A stretch of DNA of 64,000 bases from Cyanosarcina radialis HA8281-LM2 (GTDB lineage: Bacteria > Cyanobacteriota > Cyanobacteriia > Cyanobacteriales > CCAP-1448), in the NCBI GenBank assembly GCA_019359615.1, contig JAHHHA010000013.1, positions 1 through 64,000 on the forward strand. The letters are read 5' to 3'. The notes beneath the pieces were generated by a model that had not been told where the DNA came from, ran no database searches, and saw only the letters and a program-made list of their open reading frames with translations. Shown here piece after piece: positions 15,124 to 23,068 of this stretch; the first letter of the stretch is position 1; each line of letters opens with the position of its first letter. The position numbers and the translations under genes were made by a program.

Positions 15124-17004
15124 ATGACTGAAGCCACAGCTACTCTCTCTAGTAAGCCCACCAGCACTACACCCTCAATTAACTACCAAGTAGCAATGCC
15201 TCAACCAGAGTCGCATCTATTTGAGGTGACGTTGCAAGTAAAACAATGGCAAGCACCTATTCTCGATTTAAAAATGCCCGTATGGACTCCAGGTTCTTAT
15301 CTGGTGCGAGAATATGCCAGACATTTGCAAAATTTCTCAGCTAGCGATGGTAAAGGGCATCCTCTAAGTAAGCAAAAAGTAAGCAAAAACCACTGGCAGG
15401 TACAAACTAACGGCGTTAGCGAAGTAGTGGTGAAATACCAAATATTTGCTAACGAACTCTCGGTACGCACAAACCATCTAGATGCAACTCACGGCTATTT
15501 TAATCCTGCGGCTTTGTGCTTCTACATTCCCGGATTTGAACGAGCTCCGATTCAGATCTCGATCGCTCCCCCTAGATCTGATTGGCGCGTCGCTACTCCC
15601 CTAGAGAGAGATGAAGAGAGGGGGAGAGGGGGAAGCAGGGGAGAAAATTATAACTCCGTTGGCGCAGCCTGTCCGCAGGACATACTCCGAATTCCGAATT
15701 CCGAACTCATAAAACACTCAACACTTCACACTTTTATAGCTCCTGATTTCGACACTTTAGTCGATAGTCCGTTTGAGATCGGTTGCCATCAGTTGTATGA
15801 ATTTGAAGTGCTGGGCAAACCCCATCAACTAGCTATTTGGGGAGAAGGTAATGCCGACCCCGAACGAATCATCAGTGACATCAAGAAAATTATTCCTGTA
15901 GAAGCCCAAATCTTTGGCGGGTTGCCATACGATCGCTATCTGTTTATCCTCCATTTGACCTCCAGCGGCTTTGGTGGTTTGGAACACAAAGATGCTTGTT
16001 CGTTAATTTACTCGCAGTTTGGTTTTCGCGATCGAGAGAAGTACAACCGTTTTATGCAGTTGGTAGCGCATGAATTCTTTCATTTATGGAATATCAAGCG
16101 CCTTCGCCCTCAAGCTTTGGAAACTTTTGACTACGAAAAAGAGAACTACACTACTTCTCTGTGGTTTAGCGAAGGCACGACTAGCTACTACGACTTAACC
16201 ATTCCTTTAAGGGCGGGTATCTACGATTCTCAGACTTTCTTAGACAAGTTGGGGAAAGAAATTACTCGCTTGCAAACCACGCCGGGACGGTTCGTACAAC
16301 CAGCGAGCGAGTCAAGCTTCGATGCTTGGATTAAACTCTATCGACCAGATGCCAACAGCAGTAATTCTCAACTTTCTTATTACTTAAAAGGAGAATTGAT
16401 TTCGTTGTTGCTAGATTTGTTAATTCGATCGCGCCACGACAACCAACGTTCTTTCGACAACGTGATGCAGCAAATGTGGCAGCAGTTCGGACGAGAAGAA
16501 ATCGGCTTTACTCCAGCACAGCTTCAAGCGGTCATTGAATCGGTAGCCGAAATGGATTTAAGTGACTTCTTTCACCGCTATATAGACAGCACTGAAGAGT
16601 TACCTTTCAACGAATATCTAGAGCCATTTGGTTTGCAGGTAGAAGGCATTACGGAAGACGAACCTACTCCTTACCTTGGCATTACCACTAAAAGCGAGCA
16701 TGGACGCGACTTAATTAAATCTGTCGCCGCTGGCTCTCCCGCTCAAAGAGCAGGTATAGATGCTGGCGATGAGTTACTAGCCATCAATGGCATTAAAGTC
16801 ACGTCAGAGCAGTTGTCCGACAGGCTCAAAGATTATCGAGGTGGCGATACTGTCGATTTCACGGTTTTTCATCAAGATCGGCTTTGTAGCTACCCAGTTA
16901 CTCTAGACCTACCGCGTCCTAGCCGCTACCAAGTGGTGGCAGTCAAAAACCCTTCCGATGCCCAGAAACATAACTTGGCTGGGTGGCTGGGTAACGAGAA
17001 ATAG
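15124..17004 (+). CDS. M61 family metallopeptidase with PDZ domain, interrupted in frame by intergenic repeats
   Basis: This 626-residue protein has an N-terminal beta domain, a gluzincin active site VAHEFFHLWNIKRLRP with the downstream Glu in WFSEGTTSYYD, and a C-terminal PDZ domain (about 520-600). M61 glycyl aminopeptidases hydrolyse N-terminal Gly or Ala peptides. I start at ATG 15124 (MTEATATLSS); the frame is open from a TTG at 15070. Residues about 159-204 (LERDEERGRGGSRGENYNSV to KHSTLHTF) are not family sequence. They translate a string of the window's intergenic repeats, between APPRSDWRVATP and IAPDFDTLVDSP. There is no signal peptide, so it is probably cytosolic. Confidence 0.9.
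   Translation: MTEATATLSSKPTSTTPSINYQVAMPQPESHLFEVTLQVKQWQAPILDLKMPVWTPGSYLVREYARHLQNFSASDGKGHPLSKQKVSKNHWQVQTNGVSEVVVKYQIFANELSVRTNHLDATHGYFNPAALCFYIPGFERAPIQISIAPPRSDWRVATPLERDEERGRGGSRGENYNSVGAACPQDILRIPNSELIKHSTLHTFIAPDFDTLVDSPFEIGCHQLYEFEVLGKPHQLAIWGEGNADPERIISDIKKIIPVEAQIFGGLPYDRYLFILHLTSSGFGGLEHKDACSLIYSQFGFRDREKYNRFMQLVAHEFFHLWNIKRLRPQALETFDYEKENYTTSLWFSEGTTSYYDLTIPLRAGIYDSQTFLDKLGKEITRLQTTPGRFVQPASESSFDAWIKLYRPDANSSNSQLSYYLKGELISLLLDLLIRSRHDNQRSFDNVMQQMWQQFGREEIGFTPAQLQAVIESVAEMDLSDFFHRYIDSTEELPFNEYLEPFGLQVEGITEDEPTPYLGITTKSEHGRDLIKSVAAGSPAQRAGIDAGDELLAINGIKVTSEQLSDRLKDYRGGDTVDFTVFHQDRLCSYPVTLDLPRPSRYQVVAVKNPSDAQKHNLAGWLGNEK
15601..15735 (+). repeat. In-frame composite repeat inside the M61 peptidase gene
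   Basis: The segment joins four repeat types seen elsewhere in gaps: a GAGAGGGGGAGAGGGGGAAG array, the REP-like GTTGGCGCAGCCTGTCCGCA, a GAATTCCGAATTCCGAACTC string, and ACACTCAACACTTCACACTT. It stays open in the gene's frame and adds about 45 residues. Confidence 0.75.
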
Positions 17005-17288
17005 AGAAGGCAGAGGGTGCTTGGTTCGAGCGGCAAGTGCTTTCCTAGTTACATTGGGGCGATCGCTTTTCGGCTAAATGTAAAGTTTTGTTAAGGATTG
17101 TCGATAAATCTTGCGATCGCCTCATAAAGAAATTGATAATTCAAACTGGTGGCAGCTTTGGTAGGGAGCTAGTTCGCCGATCGGATAGTAGTTTTGGCAA
17201 TTTATATACTGGCTTAAAATTTAAAGTAGATTGTCTAAACTGAGAAAAAATTCATTTAACTTCTTCGCAACACCAGGAGTAATAGTCA
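17005..17288. other. Intergenic region upstream of the MFGFIKK protein gene
   Basis: This 284-bp gap has a HIP1-type GGCGATCGC near 17059, AT-rich sequence from about 17085 to 17260, and CAGGAG just ahead of the next ATG. I see no RNA gene or repeat array in it. Confidence 0.5.
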
Positions 17289-17795
17289 ATGTTCGGTTTT
17301 ATAAAGAAACTGTTTGGGGGAATCTCTGGGTTATTAGGCGGTATTGTCGGCTTGGTTACTGGGCTATTCGGCTCCAAAAAAGGCTCCAAGAAAAAAGGAG
17401 GATTTTTCATGGAGTTAGAGGAAGGGGAAAAAGATAAGTCAGAGAACGGCAGCCAACCAGCTTTAGCAGCTAAAGCCGACGAAGCTAAGGCAGCACTATC
17501 TCAGGCTACCCAAGAAGCCAAAACCGCGCTATCTAAGGCTACGAAAGAAGTCAAAGCTGCGCCAGCTAAGAGTGCTAAACAAGCTAAAGCAGCACTATCT
17601 AAGAATGCTAAAGCTGAATCGCCCAAGCCAGAACCAGTGCCAGTTGCTCCGGCTCCTAGCAAACCTCAGCCCCAAGCTGCCACTACCTTTGCTCCTAATT
17701 ACTTAATTGCACCTTCTACGGGCAGCAGTCGTCGTCGTCCCGGTCCGAGTTTGAAGGAGTTTCAAACTATGGCGCGTCAGCTAAAATCATCGTAA
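17289..17795 (+). CDS. Lys/Ala-rich protein with N-terminal amphipathic helix, unknown function
   Basis: This 168-residue protein starts with a Gly/Phe/Leu-rich amphipathic or membrane-seeking helix (MFGFIKKLFGGISGLLGGIV, to about 28), followed by a basic patch (KKGSKKKGG). Then come alanine/lysine helical repeats (KADEAKAALSQATQEAKTAL; KATKEVKAAPAKSAKQAKAA), a Pro/Ala linker and a short conserved-looking tail (RRRPGPSLKEFQTMARQLKS). The repeats recall histone H1 or apolipoprotein-like helices. CAGGAG precedes the ATG. It may bind a membrane surface or nucleic acid; neither is shown. A strong terminator follows. Confidence 0.78.
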   Translation: MFGFIKKLFGGISGLLGGIVGLVTGLFGSKKGSKKKGGFFMELEEGEKDKSENGSQPALAAKADEAKAALSQATQEAKTALSKATKEVKAAPAKSAKQAKAALSKNAKAESPKPEPVPVAPAPSKPQPQAATTFAPNYLIAPSTGSSRRRPGPSLKEFQTMARQLKSS

Positions 17796-17818
17796 TTGTT
17801 GCTCTCTAAATTTCGAGT

Positions 17819-17858
17819 AACAAAAAGCTCAGAGATCGATCTCTCTGAGCTTTTTGTT
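17819..17858. terminator. Strong bidirectional rho-independent terminator
   Basis: AACAAAAAGCTCAGAGA pairs perfectly with TCTCTGAGCTTTTTGTT (17-bp stem) around the loop TCGATC. The A-run on one side and T-run on the other let it terminate from both directions, serving the gene ending at 17795. Confidence 0.92.
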
Positions 17859-17879
17859 AAGACCTCATACCATCCATTG

Positions 17880-18010
17880 CTACCCTCACCCCGCCTGCGG
17901 CTCCCCTCTCCCGTGGGAGAGGGGTTGGGGGTGAGGGTAAACCAGCTTTTGCTAAGCGGATTTCGTATCGAAAGCAGGATGCCTACCTGACAAGAATTGT
18001 TGGAGATGTC
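17880..18010. repeat. Composite intergenic repeat (GGAGAGGGGTTGGGGGTGAGG + TTTTGCTAAGCGGA + CAAGAATTGTTGGAGATG)
   Basis: CCCCTCTCCCGTGGGAGAGGGG is a perfect inverted repeat, followed by TTGGGGGTGAGGG and TTTTGCTAAGCGGATTTCGT as at 10640-10705. The right part is the reverse of the repeat at 2818-2867. Two repeat families therefore abut here. Confidence 0.7.
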
Positions 18011-18456
18011 TATTGAGATTGGCAATAACTTTTAATTCCAGTAGCCAATCTATTTTCTTGCTCGCGAAAGCTAGCCTGCTGCCAGTTTTTTAGGGCGCTC
18101 ATCGCTGCTATGCGGTCTTTTTGGCGAGCAGCTACCCCAAAAGCGCGGATAGTTTTACCGATCTCGCGATACATTTTGATAAAACTACCTTGATATTCTT
18201 TGAGCTTAACATCGCTAACTTCGATCGCTGACATCGATTGGGCTGCCTTGTCCATGGTTTCAGCCCCTTTGAGGATAGTTTCAGGAGTGACTTTCTTGCC
18301 TCTAGGAACGATCGTTTCTGTCTGTTTGACGGTTTGAGTAGCGATTTTGACGATCTTGCTACACTGCGAAACTTTGCTCTCGCTACAACCCACAGTTAAA
18401 AACAAGATGGCAGCCATGCTGGGTATAACGATCGCATACCGTCGAATAGAATCCAT
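18010..18456 (-). CDS. Putative lipoprotein of unknown function
   Basis: This 148-residue protein has a signal peptide ending in a lipobox (AAILFLTVGCSES, Cys about 24), so it is probably lipidated and anchored to the outside of the plasma membrane or to the outer membrane. The mature part is helical, with conserved-looking CSKIVKIATQTVKQTE and SMSAIEVSDVKLKEYQGSF segments and a C-terminal Cys. Proteins of this type are annotated as hypothetical in cyanobacteria. The larB gene follows on the same strand after a gap. Confidence 0.75.
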   Translation of the reverse strand: MDSIRRYAIVIPSMAAILFLTVGCSESKVSQCSKIVKIATQTVKQTETIVPRGKKVTPETILKGAETMDKAAQSMSAIEVSDVKLKEYQGSFIKMYREIGKTIRAFGVAARQKDRIAAMSALKNWQQASFREQENRLATGIKSYCQSQ

Positions 18457-18528
18457 TAACGCTCTCCTAGTAACTGCCAGATAGATTATTATCGCTCGGC
18501 TCGAAGCTATTTGTCTTGAGACAAAACG

Positions 18529-19416
18529 CTAAATCTTCGATCTATTTCGCACTTTGTTAGCCGTTCTGAGAATTTGCCCCGCTAAAATAGCTGCTCCAAA
18601 TCCATTATCGATATTGACGACTCCCACGCCAGCGGCACAAGAATTGAGCATGGTTAACAACGGAGCCAAACCACCAAAACTAGCCCCGTAGCCGACGCTA
18701 GTGGGAACGGCTATAGTCGGACAATCTGCCAGTCCGGCCACGACGCTAGGCAAAGCGCCCTCCATCCCAGCCACGACGATTAAAACATCAGATTCGCTCA
18801 AAAGTTGGCGGTGACTGAGCAACCGATGGATGCCAGCTACGCCAACATCCCAAAGACGTTGCACTTGAAAGCCGCAGAGTTCAGCCGTGACAGCGGCTTC
18901 TTCTGCTACTGGCAAATCGGCCGTGCCAGCCGAGATAATGCCAATAGTTCCAGGTTGGGGAGATGGGAGAGAGGGGGTGAGGGGATGAGGGGGTGAGGGG
19001 GCGATTGTCTCTGACTTCTGTACGGGCGCAATGCTTTGCGCCCCTACTTCTGAACTTCTGAACTCCTGAACTTCTGAACTCCTGATTAGGGCACAAATTC
19101 TAGCCATGGGGTAATAGTGGAGGCTGGGAATTTGGACTTGCAGTTGGGCATAAACTTCAGGGGTAATTCTAGTTGCCATTACTACCGGGTGGCGATCGCG
19201 CATTGCCTGCATAATTTGAAGTATCTGGTCGGGAGTTTTATCAGCCCCCCAAATTACCTCTGGAAAGCCAGTTCTCAGCGAGCGGTGATGGTCGATGCGG
19301 GCAAAATCGCCAACTGGTTCAAAGTCGAAATGCTTGAGTTTCTCTAAAGCGGTTTCAGGGCTGACTTCACCTGCTGCCACTGCTTCGAGCAAAAATTGTA
19401 AGCCTTCTTGGGTCAT
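18529..19416 (-). CDS. larB: LarB, nickel-pincer cofactor synthesis carboxylase/hydrolase, with repeat-derived insert
   Basis: This 295-residue protein matches LarB (PurE/AIR-carboxylase-like): FDFEPVGDFARIDHHRSLRTGFPEVIWG near the N-terminus, GIISAGTADLPVAEEAAVTAE, VAGMEGALPSVVAGL, and VPTSVGYGASFGGLAPLLTMLNS. LarB carboxylates and hydrolyses nicotinic acid adenine dinucleotide in the first step of nickel-pincer nucleotide synthesis. Residues about 109-154 (IRSSEVQEFRSSEVGAQ to LPSPQPG) are not LarB sequence. They translate the intergenic repeats at 18955-19090, inserted before the GIISAGT core. larC and larE are not in the window. Confidence 0.9.
   Translation of the reverse strand: MTQEGLQFLLEAVAAGEVSPETALEKLKHFDFEPVGDFARIDHHRSLRTGFPEVIWGADKTPDQILQIMQAMRDRHPVVMATRITPEVYAQLQVQIPSLHYYPMARICALIRSSEVQEFRSSEVGAQSIAPVQKSETIAPSPPHPLTPSLPSPQPGTIGIISAGTADLPVAEEAAVTAELCGFQVQRLWDVGVAGIHRLLSHRQLLSESDVLIVVAGMEGALPSVVAGLADCPTIAVPTSVGYGASFGGLAPLLTMLNSCAAGVGVVNIDNGFGAAILAGQILRTANKVRNRSKI
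18955..19092 (-). repeat. In-frame composite repeat inside larB
   Basis: On the plus strand this reads GGGGAGATGGGAGAGAGGGG, GTGAGGGGATGAGGGGGTGA, a GGGCGCAATGCTTTGCGCCC palindrome, then four CTTCTGAACTCCTGAA units. All are intergenic families of this genome. In the gene's frame (minus strand) they are free of stops. Confidence 0.78.
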
Positions 19417-19469
19417 TGGTTAGTAAATGTAAGAGAACTCTTTTATCAAATCCGATCGATCGACCATAA

Positions 19470-19625
19470 CTAAACCCAACACTCGTGGTGTGTTGGGTTT
19501 CACTCCGTACCCTGCGGGAAGGCTACGCCTACAACCCAACTACAATCGATCTTACTTATGGGTGTTTAACCGGATTCGATATTGCTCCCCTCTCCCATAT
19601 GGGAGAGGGGTTGGGGGTGAGGGCA
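19470..19625. repeat. Intergenic repeat cluster between larB and the peptide-binding lipoprotein gene
   Basis: The cluster holds AACCCAACACTCGTGGTGTGTTGGGTT (hairpin), TTTCACTCCGTACCCTGCGG, GGAAGGCTACGCCTACAACC and CTCTCCCATATGGGAGAGGGG (perfect hairpin). They match copies at 11460-11525 and 10640-10680. Confidence 0.65.
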
Positions 19626-19636
19626 AGCTTGGAGAA

Positions 19637-21418
19637 CTAATTAGCTTTCAACTCGTAACGATTCCAGAACGCCCCATTGATGGGAGAATATTTAATCCCA
19701 GTAATGCGATCGCGTACTGCTGTAATCGCAAAGGGATTGACCAGATAGATTACGGGTAAATTCTCTTGGGTAATCTGTTGAGTTCTAGCATAGAGGGCTT
19801 TGCGCTTGGTTTCGTCAAACTCCTGTGCGGCTTGGATATAGAGCTTACCGATTTCTGCTTCCCAGGGATAGACCACTCGTCCTTGGATGGGTGGTTGTCC
19901 CGCTTGAGGTTTTTGGTTAAAGCTGTGCAATCCACCATCAGGAGACCAGACATTAGCGCCATTATTTGGTTCGACACCACCAGTCAAACCCAACACATAA
20001 CATTCCCATTCTAGAGAGTTAGAAAGCTTATCTACTAGCACGCCGAAATCAATCAGATTCGGATTTACTTTCATGCCGATTTTGCCCAAATCTTGTTGGA
20101 TCTGAGCTACCATGGATTCACGCTGTTTGTTTCCTGCGTTAGTCATCAAACTAAACTCTACGCGGTTGCCATCTTCATCTAGTAACTCATTTTGCTCGTT
20201 GTATTTGAATCCAGCTTCTTGCAGTAATTGCTTAGCTTTTTCGACATTGTAATCGTAGACTTTTAGCCCTTCTTCCGGCGAAAGATAATAGGGACTTTGA
20301 ACGGTAATCGGTGAATTTTGGGGTTGGCCTAATTCCCGAAAAACCTCGTTCACCATACGCGGCCGATCGATCGCATAAGCCACCGCTTGTCTGAATTTGA
20401 CGTTAGTAAACCAGCGAGATTTGATCGGATCGACTAATGGTTTACCATTTCTGCTGCCTTGGTTGAGGTTGAAGGAAATAAAGTTTGTACCAGGGCCGGG
20501 TTCTCTGCCATAGATGGTATATTTACCTTGTGCTTTTTCGCGATTGACCACCTCAAACTGATCGCCTGGAACCGGAATAGCATCCAATTTGCCAGCCCGA
20601 AATCTTAATAAAGAGGTGTCGGTATTTTCCACGACTTCCCAAACGGTGCGCTCGATATAGGGCTGTTGATTGCCTTGAGCGTCTTTACGCCAATAGTTGG
20701 GATTGCGTCGAAAGATATAACGTTCGTTGGGCGTGTAGCTTTCTAATTTGTACTGGCCGGCAACAACGAGCTTAGCTGGGGGAGTATCTACCCCCCAAGT
20801 GGTCAGAAACTTAGGTTTGCCATCTTTACCTTTGGTGGTTATTGTTTTTTTCAAAATATGGGCTGGGAGAATCGGCGCTCCTGTAGAACGCAGGAATGGG
20901 GCAAAACGTTCTGGAGTAGTAAATTCTACTCGGCGAGCGTCAAGCTTGCGGACGGTGGGCAATTTGCGGCTTTGCCCGATTCTGAGAACGTCTCTAGTAT
21001 CAGTAGGAATGTCTTCGTTGAGGTAAATGTCGTTGTAGGTAAAGACCACATCATCTACTGTCAGGGGTTGACCGTCAGACCACTTCAGCCCTGGCCGGAG
21101 AGTAAAAGTAATTTTGAGTTTGTCGTCAGAAATTTTCCACGATTCCGCCAACTCAGGCTCAATTTCGCCTTTGCCGTTCTCAGTAATTAATCCAGCCGCA
21201 GTCAAGATATCGATATTTGGAGATTCTTGACCGAGAGCGGAATTGAAGGTTTTCAAATCACTGAGAATGCTGGTGACAATTTGCGATCCCGATAATTGCG
21301 ATCCTGGTGTGTTTGAGGTTCCTGGTGGTTGAGTGAGGTTGCAGCTATGAAGGGCGATCGCGATCGTTAAACCCAGAGCGACCGCTGGTAACTGCCACCA
21401 TTTTGAGAAAAATTTCAT
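19637..21418 (-). CDS. Family 5 ABC transporter substrate-binding lipoprotein (peptide/nickel type)
   Basis: This 593-residue protein has a signal peptide with lipobox (TIAIALHSCNLTQ, Cys about 26) and the SBP family 5 layout: ESPNIDILTAAGLITENGKG, LAESWKISDDKLKITFTLRPGLKWSDGQPLTVDDVVFTYN, and AVAYAIDRPRMVNEVF. These bind oligopeptides, nickel or other solutes in the periplasm for ABC import. No permease or ATPase gene is adjacent, so partners are elsewhere. The protein is full length for the family. Confidence 0.93.
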   Translation of the reverse strand: MKFFSKWWQLPAVALGLTIAIALHSCNLTQPPGTSNTPGSQLSGSQIVTSILSDLKTFNSALGQESPNIDILTAAGLITENGKGEIEPELAESWKISDDKLKITFTLRPGLKWSDGQPLTVDDVVFTYNDIYLNEDIPTDTRDVLRIGQSRKLPTVRKLDARRVEFTTPERFAPFLRSTGAPILPAHILKKTITTKGKDGKPKFLTTWGVDTPPAKLVVAGQYKLESYTPNERYIFRRNPNYWRKDAQGNQQPYIERTVWEVVENTDTSLLRFRAGKLDAIPVPGDQFEVVNREKAQGKYTIYGREPGPGTNFISFNLNQGSRNGKPLVDPIKSRWFTNVKFRQAVAYAIDRPRMVNEVFRELGQPQNSPITVQSPYYLSPEEGLKVYDYNVEKAKQLLQEAGFKYNEQNELLDEDGNRVEFSLMTNAGNKQRESMVAQIQQDLGKIGMKVNPNLIDFGVLVDKLSNSLEWECYVLGLTGGVEPNNGANVWSPDGGLHSFNQKPQAGQPPIQGRVVYPWEAEIGKLYIQAAQEFDETKRKALYARTQQITQENLPVIYLVNPFAITAVRDRITGIKYSPINGAFWNRYELKAN

Positions 21419-21491
21419 TCGATCGATTTCTCTATTTCATTGATGTTATACAAACTAGATTAGCTTAGCGCGATACGTGCTGGCGAACGCG

Positions 21492-21719
21492 CTAAAGAGA
21501 ACGAGTTGGCGATCGCAGATCGATATCGTTTTGAGAACGACAAATCTGCTCTCTAAGTTTTTCCTCCCACAGCGGATCGTCTGGACTTAAAGTTAATGAA
21601 GCTGGGCGACGGCTCAATTCTCGGTAGCAGATACGAGCTTGAGGAGTCCCTTTTAATATCCACACAATTTCAACTAATTGCTGATTTGTAAGTTCTAATA
21701 AGTCAACAGAATTAGTCAT
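21492..21719 (-). CDS. Small protein (75 aa) following a Uma2 gene
   Basis: The 75 residues run MTNSVDLLELTNQQLVEIVW through RELSRRPASLTLSPDDPLWE, with no hydrophobic segment and no domain I recognise. The ATG lies 5 bp after the stop of the Uma2-family gene upstream, so the two are probably co-transcribed. Similar small charged proteins are often seen beside Uma2 genes in cyanobacteria, but no role is known to me. Confidence 0.68.
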   Translation of the reverse strand: MTNSVDLLELTNQQLVEIVWILKGTPQARICYRELSRRPASLTLSPDDPLWEEKLREQICRSQNDIDLRSPTRSL

Positions 21720-21724
21720 GATTG

Positions 21725-22345
21725 TTATCTGCCTGCGCTAAAAACTTTTTCAGCCGTTAAATTGAGATTTGGGAAGGTTGAGGATGAGATTATATCCATA
21801 CCGCGATATTGTTTGGGCTTTTTGTAGACAGGTCTAGTGTCATCTAGCTCGTATACAGACAAAGTAGGCTGTTTGGGATAGCCGATGTAGTCTTTACCAC
21901 CTAATCCTAAGTAATCGATCGCCCAATATTCTGGGATGCCCATCTCAGCATAGTCTTCTACCTTACGAGCGTAGTCATTCTGCCAATTGGTACTAACGAC
22001 CTCGATCGCCAACTTCACAGAACTTCCTAAAGTAACGATCGGCTCTTTTTCCCAGAAAGGTTCCTTGTAGAGTTCCTCTTCGTCGAGAACGATGACATCG
22101 GGACGGAATGCCACGCCTAACGCCAGCGGCTTCAGCAGACATCGAGTTGGAGTAAACCACGACAGATCGGATCGATCGATTTCGACATTAAGTTTTCGCA
22201 GGATAAAGGCTGCGACCTGCTCGTGAAGTCCAGTAGGTTCCAAATCGATTAATTCTCCATCAATGAGTTCATAACGAGCGTCATTGCCATACTGGGCGAG
22301 AAATTTCTCAAATGTCAAAGATTCGATCGAGATGGCAACATTCAT
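21725..22345 (-). CDS. Uma2 family (DUF820) PD-(D/E)XK nuclease-like protein
   Basis: This 206-residue protein has the Uma2/DUF820 layout: TFEKFLAQYGNDARYELIDGELIDLEPTG, FRPDVIVLDEEEL (catalytic-type Asp) and VKLAIEVVSTNWQNDYARKVEDYAEMGIPEYWAIDYLG (E-x-V-S, then K). The fold is that of restriction endonucleases. The family is greatly expanded in cyanobacteria and its biological role is unsettled. It heads a two-gene unit with the 75-aa gene. Confidence 0.93.
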   Translation of the reverse strand: MNVAISIESLTFEKFLAQYGNDARYELIDGELIDLEPTGLHEQVAAFILRKLNVEIDRSDLSWFTPTRCLLKPLALGVAFRPDVIVLDEEELYKEPFWEKEPIVTLGSSVKLAIEVVSTNWQNDYARKVEDYAEMGIPEYWAIDYLGLGGKDYIGYPKQPTLSVYELDDTRPVYKKPKQYRGMDIISSSTFPNLNLTAEKVFSAGR

Positions 22346-22577
22346 GGGGATTATCTGGCTCGGTGAATGGCAGATCGCCTCTATCTACGTTCTAGATTAA
22401 CGCAATCCTTGCTGGCGCATACGCTGAGCGATCGCTTTGGCAGCGGCCAACAGCACCGACGATCGGCTTGAGGGTAAACCCGATAAAAAAAGGGTAAAAC
22501 CCGCTCTAATTATAGGCTACAGCCCAATGTTGCATGAGCGATAATAGAGATAGTTGAAAGCAAAACGCTTAGATTAC

Positions 22578-22964
22578 ATGAAAATTCAGTCATCGGTACT
22601 AATACATCTGGGCTTTGGGAAATACGTGCGCTCCGACCAAGTTACATCAGTGATTCCGATCGAGGAAGGGCGGGGACCGGGCAGGAGGACTTATATATAT
22701 CTTCAGGGACAAGCAGATCCGATCGTCGCTTCTAGGGCTGAAGATTCGATCGTCCGGGATTTGGTGCAAGAGCCGCGCGAAATTACCCAATCTCGCCAGC
22801 AGCAGGAGATTATGCAGGATTTACTCCTAGATCTGACCAATATTAACTCCACCGTGCGCCGGATCGTTCGAGATGAGGGCGGACTCGACCTCGAACGTTT
22901 AGAACGGCGGATTCGAGAAGTATTGGAAGAATCTGCTGTCTTGGTGGCTAGGGAACTCAATTAA
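22578..22964 (+). CDS. RemA-like (DUF370) protein with extra C-terminal helical domain
   Basis: Residues 1-75 of this 128-residue protein (MKIQSSVLIHLGFGKYVRSD, VTSVIPIEEGRGPGRRTYIY, ASRAEDSIVRDLV) follow the RemA/DUF370 pattern: an N-terminal IGFG strand, an Arg-rich middle and a hydrophobic end. RemA of Bacillus is a ring-forming DNA-binding activator of matrix genes. Here a charged helical extension (about 78-128) is added. I start at ATG 22578; the frame extends to a TTG at 22554. DNA binding is inferred from the family. Confidence 0.75.
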   Translation: MKIQSSVLIHLGFGKYVRSDQVTSVIPIEEGRGPGRRTYIYLQGQADPIVASRAEDSIVRDLVQEPREITQSRQQQEIMQDLLLDLTNINSTVRRIVRDEGGLDLERLERRIREVLEESAVLVARELN

Positions 22965-23068
22965 TCGACCTCACCCCCAGCCCCTCTCCTCGCAGGAGAG
23001 GGGGGTAAGAGGCTTTGATTCTTTAGCTGCGACTTCGATCGCCCAGCAAAATTACTTAAAGATATCAG

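Noticed and set aside
17231-17437. 68-residue ORF overlapping the start of the MFGFIKK gene
   Set aside because: Other frame of a gene with a good ribosome binding site and conserved start; shadow.
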